Shown here: positions 7,201-17,200 of the stretch, one piece after another | Layout: each line of letters opens with the position of its first letter | How positions within the stretch are numbered: the stretch's first letter is position 1 | Position numbers and translations under genes: made by a program | IMG/VR virus record: IMGVR_UViG_3300042328_000655 | Span: 1 to 36,775 of that record | Source: a virus | Reading direction: 5' to 3' (one strand) | Length of the DNA stretch: 36,775 bases | The notes under the pieces: model-generated | Databases searched by the model: none | The model's input: only the letters and a program-made list of their open reading frames with translations | Told to the model about the DNA's origin: nothing

Positions 7201-7518
7201 ATGTCAGAAGCAAAAGGTATTAAAGCACTTGTCGGCCAACGTATGACTAAAACAGTTAAGTTCTTAGGGGGAGATGTTAAAATCTCTAAACTTACTGTAT
7301 CAGAAGTTTTAGAAATCCAAGCAAAAGCTAAAGACGCAGAAAAAGATGAAAACGCAGGTCTAGAGTTATTGAAAACTGTTATTCGTTCTGCTGTTGAAGG
7401 TGGCACTGATTTGGATGATAGTGATTTTGATAACTTCCCAATGGATGAGTTATCTAAGCTATCAAATGAAATTATGAAGTATTCAGGTCTTGGTCAAGAA
7501 GCGGGAAAGTCTGCTTAA
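7201..7518 (+). CDS. Tail assembly chaperone, lambda gpG type
   Basis: 105 residues encoded in the zero frame. It has an N-terminal KTVKFLGGDVKISKLTVSEV strand-helix and an acidic helical C-terminus (LDDSDFDNFPMDELSKLSNE). In lambda-like phages gpG coats the tape measure protein with its frameshifted partner gpGT. The slippery site 7503-7509 lies five codons before the TAA stop. ATG 7201 follows AAGGTAAGTAAC. Its size and its position two genes before the tape measure support the call. Confidence 0.8.
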   Translation: MSEAKGIKALVGQRMTKTVKFLGGDVKISKLTVSEVLEIQAKAKDAEKDENAGLELLKTVIRSAVEGGTDLDDSDFDNFPMDELSKLSNEIMKYSGLGQEAGKSA

Positions 7519-7853
7519 CGGATGAAGAATTACCTATATTTGAATTAGCATTTCATTTAAAGATGCCCATATATAAAATATATGAGGAAATGACTTATGA
7601 AGAAATGTTAGGCTGGTTTAGCTATTTGGAACAACGTCCAATAGAATGGCGTGCAGATGATAGGGCAGCTAAGTTAATTCAAGTACAGGGAGTTAAAGAA
7701 AAGCCGTGGCAACTTTTTACTTCATTAGATGCTATTTACAATCCAAAATCTAATAGTAAGAAAGAAGAAGGCGAATTTGATTCTCATAACTTCAAACGCT
7801 CAGGATTCTTCCAACAGTTAATGAAAGCTTCAGGAGGAGAGGCATTAAAATGA
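7201..7853 (+). CDS. Frameshifted chaperone gpGT-like product
   Basis: A -1 shift at the heptamer G GGA AAG (7503-7509) joins the first 103 codons to an open frame that runs from 7509 to 7853, giving about 217 residues. The new frame reads VCLTDEELPIFELAFHLKMP and continues with IYEEMTYEEMLGWFSYLEQR, a classic T-domain text in which the chaperone extension binds tape and tube proteins. The heptamer is the same as lambda's. The ATG at 7563 inside the T part has no ribosome site, so an independent gene there is unlikely. The shift efficiency sets the G:GT ratio. Confidence 0.85.
7503..7509 (+). promoter_or_regulatory. Programmed -1 frameshift site GGGAAAG
   Basis: G GGA AAG fits X XXY YYZ in the frame of the gpG-like gene and is identical to the lambda G/T site. 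The zero frame stops at 7516-7518; the -1 frame stays open for another 115 codons. Confidence 0.85.
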
Positions 7854-8146
7854 GTAGCGTAGTTAAAGCTAATCTTCATGGATTATTCTTTAAAGAATTG
7901 AGAGATACAGTTAATAGTACTGCAGAAGAATTAATACAAGCATTGAAAGCTGCCACTCCCGTCGATACAGGGCAAGCTAGAGATGGGTGGCGCTATGAAG
8001 ATGGAAAAATAATTAATGATGTTGAATATATCAGTGAATTAAATGAAGGAACTAGTAAACAAGCTCCTGCTTATTTTATTGAAAGAACATTATTAGCACA
8101 TAGTCAAGTAGACTCTAATGGTGTTATTGTTACACCTACAAACTAA
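7850..8146 (+). CDS. HK97 gp10-like neck or tail completion protein
   Basis: 98 residues. The central ATPVDTGQARDGWRYEDGKI and the C-terminal IINDVEYISELNEGTSKQAP are the hallmark segments of the HK97 gp10-like family (tPVdTGxxRxxW, then N-x-x-Y-x-x-x-L-x-xGtsxqap). Family members help attach head to tail. It usually lies before the tail tube genes; here it comes after the chaperones. The start overlaps the T-frame stop (ATGA) and has an AGGAGG ribosome site. Confidence 0.8.
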   Translation: MSSVVKANLHGLFFKELRDTVNSTAEELIQALKAATPVDTGQARDGWRYEDGKIINDVEYISELNEGTSKQAPAYFIERTLLAHSQVDSNGVIVTPTN

Positions 8147-8150
8147 TAAC

Positions 8151-8192
8151 ACCCCTTTATTATTACCTTATGGTATTAGTGGAGGGGTTTTT
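8151..8192 (+). terminator. Intrinsic terminator before the tape measure gene
   Basis: ACCCCT (8151-8156) pairs with AGGGGT (8183-8188); an inner stem TACC-TTAT-GGTA extends it, and TTTTT follows. It separates head and tube genes from the long tail genes, probably lowering expression of the latter. Confidence 0.7.
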
Positions 8193-8206
8193 AATGGAGA
8201 AAAAGG

Positions 8207-11200
8207 ATGTCAGGTATAGTAATTGATGTCGAAGCCAGAGTCAATAAGGCTGAGAGTTCACTAGAAAAATTAAATGATGTTGTAAAGAGCATTACAGCTA
8301 ATGTCAAAAATATTGACAAAAGTTTAGATGCTTTATCTATGAAAAAGGAAGTGCCACTAGATAAAACAGAGAAGGCTTTAAATAATTTATCCCCCAAGAT
8401 TGATAAATTGCAAAGCAGTACTGATAAATTATTTAAAGGTTCTTTGACTATAGATAATAAATATGCAAAAGAATTTGTAAACATTGGTGTAACAGCTGAG
8501 GCTGCAGGTAAGCGTGTTGAAAAAGCTTTTAATGATATTACATTAAAGCCTAATGATGCTGCATTAAAGAATTTCTCAGCTGAAATAGACAGGACATCTA
8601 GAAAGATTTCTAAACAAATGGCTGAAGGTATTTCTAAAAAAGATTTAAGAGATACCGAAAGCAGTTTGCAAAATATAAACAAAAGCATTACTGGTGTAGC
8701 AACCAATATAAATTCAGCAGTTAGCTCAATTAGCACAGCTATTGCAGCATTTGGCACATTCGCATCTGTTGGTGTACTCGTTAAATCATTGTCAGATATT
8801 ACATCATCATTCACTGAGATTGAATCTAAAATTGCAATGGTAACAGGGCGTACAAATGCCTTTGCTGAAGCTCAGTCAAATCTTTTAAAGATTGCTGCAG
8901 AAACACGCACAACATATGCAGCAACTGCAGATGCGTTCTCAGGTGTCGGACGCTCAATGAAAGACGTTGGTGCTACTAGTGAGCAATTATATAAAGTAAC
9001 AAAAGCATTACAGCAAGCGCAAGCACTCTCTGGTGGCTCATCTGAAGGCTTTAAAGCGGCAATGATGCAGTTAAATCAGGGATTATCTTCAGGTGCACTA
9101 CGCGGTGAAGAATTAAACTCAGTTCTTGAACAAGCTCCAGCTATTGCTGACGCACTTGCACGATCTTTACATGTATCTACAGGTGCATTAAAAGGTATTG
9201 CGGAACAAGGTAAATTAACAACATCGGTAGTGTTTGGTGCTTTACTTAAACAAGCTGATTATTTAAATTCAAAATTCAAACTAATTGCTCCAACTCTTGG
9301 GAATGCAATGGAAGCAGGATTTGAAGGCGCTAAACGATTTGGTTACGAATTAGATAAAGGCCTTGGATTATCTCAAGACTTAGCTAAAAGTATTACAAAA
9401 ATAACTACAAGTCTTAATACTAAAACAAGTGGTATTAGAGTATTTGCCGCAGATTTTGATGTTAAATTAAAAGAAGCAACTATTAAAGCTAAGGCATATA
9501 TTGAACCCTTGTCTAGAATTGTAACAGCGCTTGGGCAAGAATTCTATAGAGTATTTTCTTCATGGAAAATACCAGATATATCCCAAGGCCCTCTTGACGA
9601 TATTATTAACAAGTTTAAATTACTTGATTTTATATTAGGGCATACAGATCCTGCGGTAAGTACTAAAATAATTTTCAGACGTATAGAATCAGCTATTATT
9701 GATGGCATTGATATTGTAAGGAAATTATTAGATCGCGGTATTACAGTTAGTGATAAATTCATATTACCTATAATTGATAAAGTAGAAGAAATTTACCCAC
9801 AAGCGAGAAATGCTTTATTATTTGCTTTTAACAATTTGAAAGTTGTTATAAAAGACGCAATGTCTATACTATCTGAAGGCTTTGAAATTGGTACTGAATT
9901 TATTAAACCAATTATTAAAGAAATAAATAAACTTCCTGAGCAATTAGTAATTATTTTTGATAAAGTATCTAAAGCATTATTTAGTGCGGCCCGTGGTACA
10001 GATGAAATAGCCAGAGGTATGGCGAATGTCATTGACTCTATTACCGTTAAGACTGGTGACTTAGATAGTATTTATGAATATTTAAATAATTTTAAAGACA
10101 AAGTTATTAATATATTTTTTAAAATTTGGGATGCAGTAATTGGGAATTCATGGTGGACAGACACTATTGATACTATTATTAGTACGTCTAAAAGCTTATG
10201 GGAGAATGCATCACCTGGTCTAATGAAGTTTAGAGATAGTATAATTGCACTATTCCATACTATTTCTAAGACTATTCGCACATTATTCAATGATGCGCTT
10301 GTTAAGCTTAATATCGAATCATCTTCTGTGTCTTTGAAAATCCCTATTAGTATCGGTGATGCTAAAGTTCAATTTAAAGAATTATATAGCTCATTCATTC
10401 GCACATTTGATCAATTTAAAGATGATTTTCCATTACTATTCAAAGCAATTGCTGCAGGTATTGGTGCAGTATTAGCAGGTATGTTCTTGCCTTCAGGCAG
10501 TTTTGCAGTATTAGTTGAAGCAGCTTTAATCTCATCTGCAATACAAAGCGCAACCTTATTTGCAGAAACATTAGGAAGAGATCTTGGTGATGCAAGTTTA
10601 GTAGCAGGTTTAGGCACTAACTTAGGTATAGCAGCAGGTAAATTGTTTGCATCATTTTTATCCAATCTTCCATTAATCCTCAGTTCATTACTAGGATTTA
10701 TTGGGGAATTCACTAAAGAATTCTTAAAACAACTACCTATTATCGGATGGGCATTTAAAGGCTTATTCGGTCTTGCAGGAACACTTGGCCTTGGAGGTGT
10801 GATGGGCCTTGTAGGCGCATTATTCTTTGGTAAAGGTATCCTAGGTTTGCTAAAAACATTTGGGATAGCTACAAAAGGAATCGAGGCATTAGAAGCAAGG
10901 CTTTTGACGCTAGGGAAAATATTTAGCGGTGAAGGTGGATTAATCTCCAAGTTATTATTTGGTGGTGGAAGAGCCTTTCGCATAGTACCCCTATTAGGCC
11001 TTATTGCAGTTATCTCAGGCGCTTTTGATGGCTTATTTAATGACTCGACTATTGGTAAGTTGATTTTAGCAGGTGGTTTTGTTTACTTTGCTTTATTTGG
11101 AAAAGAAGGTCTAGCAGGTTTTGCACGAGTAGGAATGCTAGTTAGAGCAAATCTTGTCGGTATACTTTCAGAATTTACTGCTACAGCAGGATTGGCAGCA

Positions 11201-14200
11201 AGTATCGCTGCTGGTGGCGCGTTTGGTCCAATGTTAATGGGAGGTATCAGAAATTTCAGAAACTTCTTTAGAGGTCTTTCTGCAATGTCTGCAATGTTTT
11301 TCTCTTCTTCGTTGAGCAGTTGGGCACAATATTTTAGCAGATGGGTACAAGTAACGGGATTTTCAGGAAGTATATTAACTGCTTTCAAAGGATTCTATGA
11401 TAAAATCTTTGGACCAATTACAGCAGCATCATTTTCTTTTGCGCCTGTTGCACAATCTTTTGTTAAATTTATTGATGCTATCAAAACAGCTATTGTAGGC
11501 TTTATCATGTCTACAAGAGCAGCTGGAATTGCGTTAGGTGGTTGGATTGCAGCACTTACACGTCTCTTATTAGGTGCTCCAGGTATTTTGATAGTAGTGG
11601 GTTTAATTTCAGCCTTCTTTAGTAAATCAGCCGATGCTGCCGAACTTTTTAGGGAAGAAAGTAATAAAGGTTTCTTTGAAAATTTAACCGACAGCTTATC
11701 TAATATCGATATTTTAGGAGAACTTAAAAACATTTGGGATCAAATCAATGCTATAGATTTTAGTGGTATTTTTGGCACTAATTTTAAAATATCAATTTGG
11801 ATGGCATTGACTGCAGCCAGTTCATTATTACTACTTTTTAGTTCAAATGTTCGTAAAACCTTTATGCTATTAGCTGGGGATTTGCTAGTATTCTCTGGAA
11901 AAACAGTGTTAAGTTTAATAGCACTATTTAATCCAATGGAAGTAATAGCGGCTGCTGTATTTATGTTTAAAGCCGGACTATTGGTTGCTGAAAACTTTAG
12001 AAGTGGTTTTGCAATAGGCATGAGTACTGCAAGTATCTTACGCTCAGTTGCAATGCAATTTAGTTCAGTGGCAGGATTGTTACCTTCAATTAAAGCATTA
12101 GGTGTTACATTAGCCGCAGGACTATTCAGTGCTTTTTCAGCCAGTTCGCTAGGATTAATAGATTTCTCTGGATTATCTGTAATTGGATTTACAATAGCAA
12201 GTGCTTTTTTGTACCCATTATTAAAAGGAATAAGAGGCATACCTCTTGCAATGACTACCGCATTTTCTAATGGCAATATTCTATTAGGTGTTGGTGCATT
12301 AGCTGGTAAGATACTACTTAAATTCTTACCATTAGGAATGATGGCGGCAGGCGCATTTGCAGGCGCTTGGGCAGGTGGTCAATTTGGCAGTGAAATGGCA
12401 GCATTAGGCGGTATTGCAGGTGCTATGCTTGTAGGCAAATTCACTGAAGTTATTATGGAAAGCCTTACTGTATTCTTTGCGGAAGTTGGAGCAATAGCTA
12501 CACTAGGTTGGATTGGTCTTGCTATAACAGCTATTGGTGCAATTGGCGTATGGTTATTTGGAAGCAACGCAACTACATTATCCCAAGATCTTGATAATAT
12601 AATTGAAAAAGTTAAGACGTTATTTGGTATGAAACCAAATCCTATTGATGTTAAAACAGGATTACGTCTTCAAGATTTATTAGATGCATCTGCAATGGGC
12701 ATTGACATTAAGTATAAAATTGATCCAATCAAGATGGAGCTTACAACTGATAGTGCTAAAGAGGCGGTTGTTAAAGCAACGGAAGAATTAGCTGATTCAA
12801 TTAGAGATGCTAAAAAGGATTGGGATGTATCTGGATTAACAAATGACCAAAGAAGTCTATTACAAAGCAAAGTCAAAGCTACTGCTGCGAGAGTAGATGC
12901 TGCAGCTGCTGCTTCACCTTTCTCATTTAAGAATTTTGGACAAGAGTTGACTGCGCGTCAAACATATAGACCCGATACAACATGGGGTCAATTTGAATTT
13001 TTGCTAGCGCAACAGTCACGCGATGCGATGTATAATGTTGACCGTGCTAAAGTAGAAGCGCAAATGAAGCTTCCACAAAATGCAATGGATTATAAGCAAT
13101 TAGAGCTTAGATCACAAATGCGTGCTATTGAAGCTTCTAAGGCTACGCGTTATAATGCATCGTATTCACCTTTAAGTGCTGATTCTGAAAAATTAACACA
13201 GCTTACAAAAAGCTTTGATAATTTAATGCCAGCACCTCCTAAATTAATTGCGCACCTTAAAGATGTAGGGCAAGCTATTCTAGCTACTACTGAAAAGATT
13301 AATAGTGCTAAATGGGGGCCATGGCGCCAGAATGAAACACCGCAAGACATGATTGATGAACTTGCAAAATTCCAAAAAGAATACAAAGCAACAGCAGAGC
13401 AAGTGATTAAATATAGCACATTGATGCGTCAATCACAAGGATTTGCATCCAGGTTAAGCTCTATTGCCAGTAAGTTCGACATGAAAGGTGTCGAAAGTAA
13501 ATTAGATACAAATAAAATATTTGCTAATAGTGATACTGCTGTCAATCGAATGGAGCAACTAGGCAATGCTGCAGAAAGGCTTTCTAAATCTTTAGAAGGC
13601 GTATTTGATATTAAGGCTAAGAATGACATTATTCTAAATATTGAAGAAGTAGTTAAACAAAAAGAACGTCTAAGAGAAGATTCTGCGCAATCATATAAAT
13701 ATTCATCTCCAGCTATTTCTAAAATGGCTGAGGATCTTGGATTATCGTCAAGCAAAGCTGCTATAGGCTTGCCTGAAAACATCTCTAGTCCTGTTCTTAC
13801 ACGTATGAAAGAACTTCAGAGACAGCGTGAAGACTTCTTAAATAAACCAGTTAAGCCAGTCAACCCTGATCTTATCCCTCAAGACTTTATTAGAGAGACG
13901 CCTGAGAACAAAGCTGCTACTGAAAAGTATTTTAATGATTTCAAATTATGGCAAACACAAGTTAAGAATCAAGAAGAATTACTTAAAACATTTGCTAAAG
14001 CTAAAGAAAACGATCCATTATCAATGGAAGCAAACAGAGGTAGCGCTAGCGCATCGCGTGAATTAGCTAGATTAAAAATTGCAGAACCCCTTAAACCGGT
14101 TCTTGATACAATGAGCGCTAAAGAGCAGCAAGTTCAAATGGAGAAATTACGTAAGGAATATAAAGAAAAATTAGCATTATATAATGCCGATAATTTCGAA

Positions 14201-17200
14201 TATTTCGATAAGTATATGAAGAATCTCACTGAGTCTTTTGATCTTGGCGACCAACTTCGTAAAGAACTTTGGGCTAATGTTAAAACACAACCAGGTCAAA
14301 TGGCTGATGTTGCAACTCGACTCAATGTTGATATTGGTGATCTTTATGAAACATTTGGCACTCAAGTAGCTGCTTCTTTACTTCAACAAGTTGATGATAC
14401 AGCTGCTGCAATAGAGAGAGCAACTGCTACTCAACAGTTTGAAAAATTACCTGCTTTAAAGCAGCGTAAAGAATCTCTAATGGCTACAATGGCAATACCT
14501 GAGTTTAAAGCTCGTGGTGCTATGGCTGAATCAATGGGCGTTGAGCAAAGTTTAATTCCTGGTATCAGTAAAGAAGTGTTAGATTCTTTAGAAATTGGTT
14601 TTAAGAGAATTAAAGAAATTGATCGGTATCTTGAAGTAAATAAGAAAACAATGACTGATGCGCAATATCAGACTAAGCTTCAAGAAAAATTAAATGCTCA
14701 AATTCAAGGAAAGAAAACTGCGTTAGATATCAATTCTAAAACAGCTGCATTTGATATTCAAGCTAGAACAGGCACTAACTTAACTGGTGCTCAATTAACT
14801 TTAATATCTCAACAAGACTTAGATAATTTAAAGACTGCTGAATTAAACTTAGCTAAGATTAAATTAGACTTAGATGACTCTAACGATAATGCAGATACAC
14901 TAGCTAAATACTTTAAAGCATTAGCAGACCAAGCTGAAGCACGCTATCAAGCATCTCGTAATGCTGCATCTAAAACAGGTGCAGGTATGTTACAATCATT
15001 ATCTGATGCAGGTGTAAGTGGTGCAAGTAAGATAGATTTGATGCCAGCTAACGTTGTACAGAATGTAATTAAACTTAGTAACTATATTAAAGATCTTAAA
15101 CATCTTTTAGAGCGACCAACTAAGCCTGCTGCATTTGCTACAATTAATAAAGAGATAGCTAAAACAGAATCTGCATTAAATTCTATTAAAGACGCATATG
15201 TTAGCTTTCAAGACAAGGTCAGTACTGTTAACGAAGTATTTGGTTCCAATTTTACTAACATGGATTTTGTGTCTTTAGGCGTATCATTAACCAATACATT
15301 GATGAATGTAGCTCAAAGTTTGAAATCAGAGCTTACTAAGGAATTAGAGCAAGGCTTCTTAAGCGTTAGAGCTGAAAGTATTATTAAAGTTCTTGATACA
15401 CTGACAACTACTAGTTCATATCTTAAATTCTTTACAGATTTCAAGAAAAGTGCTAGAGAGAGTTTGACAGATGGAATGAAGACTGCTTTTGATAAGATTA
15501 AATCTATTGCGCCAAACTTTGGATTTAATCAATCTCAATTCCAAATGATGGACAAGAATACGCGTGATATGTATTCTAAGAAAGCAAGAGATGCTAGTGC
15601 ATTAACTGCTATCCAAGGCTTAAATGGGTTGACCGAAAAACAAACAGGTATCATTAATCAAAAGCTTCCTGTTGATGAAATGATGAAGCAATTGATTGCA
15701 TCATTTGATACAAGCCAATTAAAGCAATATGAGAAATTAACTTCAACTCCTGAAGATGTTCAATTAAAAGCTGCTGATATTCAATTAGAAGCCGCTAAGA
15801 TGAACTTAGAAGCAGTTAAAGGTAAGGCTACCGAAGTACCTGATATGGTTGCGCCTATTAAAGATGCTGCTGCTAAGATTACAGAAGTTTCTAAAGGCCC
15901 ACGTGTTGACGCAATGATTCCAAGACTATCTGAATTAACTAAAGATATTCCTTGGTCATCAAATGCACCTAAACCTAAATTCAGACCTGATGTAGAGCGG
16001 TGGGATTCGTTAATACAAGATGCAGTAAAAGAATTTCCACGTGTAACAGTAGACATGGTTAAGGCTGCTATTGAGCATGAATCTCGTGGGTTAAACATTA
16101 AGTCAGGCATAACTCCAAAACCAGGTTATAAAGAAACCTCATTTGGGTTAGGCCAATTTAATGATGCTACTGCTAAAACATTTGGAGTTGATAAGACAGA
16201 TCCCGCGTCTACAATAAGAGGTATTGCACAATATTTATCTCTTAATATGAAAACGTTTGGAAATACTCGTGATGCATTTAGAGCATATGCTGTTGGTCCA
16301 ACAGGTGCTAAACAAGGATTAGGTCAAGATAAAGCTGATGAGTTTATGACTACATTAGCAACTGGACGTGCGCCTAAGTCTGCGCCAATCACAGTTGCAA
16401 CTACTTCATCTGAGAGTATAAAACCCTTTGCTAACTCTGTTGCTAAACCTATTGAAGAAGCTGTGTACAAACAGGGTGAATTAAGTAAGGAATATAATGT
16501 AGACTTACTGTCTAGATTAAAAGATCTCAATAAACAAAGTCCACTAGATGCTTATAATCTAGATATGATGGTTAATAAGATCAATCCTACATTAAATACA
16601 CCAGCTGAAATGCTACAAATGCACGGTGCTAAGTTAGGTAAAGATGTTGTATCGCAAATGAGTGATACACAAATTGCATTAGCTACAAATCTTAATGTTA
16701 AATTACTTGATTTGCAACAAAAGTTTGAAAGTACACCTACACCTGCATTACAACAAAGTATTACAGTATACTCTGAAGCACTAAAGTCATTTACAGAAGG
16801 TGTTGCCGCTAATGCTCAAGACTTAGAATTAGCTAATATGGCAGCTTTTTCTAACGCTAATTCAACTAATATAACAAAGTTTGCTGAAACATTTGGCAAG
16901 ATAGGTAGTGATGTGTCTTCGGCAATGTCTGAAATTGATAAGAAGACTTATAATGCTATGCTAATTCTGAAAGCATCCGCTAACGTTGAATTGCAAGACA
17001 AGAAAAAGAATGGTGAATCAACTGTTGAGTTATCTAGAAAAATTGCTGATCTTACAGATGCTGAAGATATGCTTAAAGAAAAGACTCTAGAAGCTGCTAA
17101 TGCTGCACGAGAGGCCGGTAAGGCGTTTTCAGATAGTATTACATCAACATTTAAAGATGCATTCAAAGGTCTCTTAAACCAAAATAAAGATGAAGGTAAA

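Noticed and set aside
7563-7853. Independent gene from ATG 7563
   Set aside because: No ribosome site; the frame is open back through the GGGAAAG site and the conserved T-domain text begins before this ATG.
8191-8814. 207-codon open frame on the minus strand
   Set aside because: Lies antisense to the start of the tape measure gene and has no ribosome site or recognisable motif; it reflects codon bias of the + strand.
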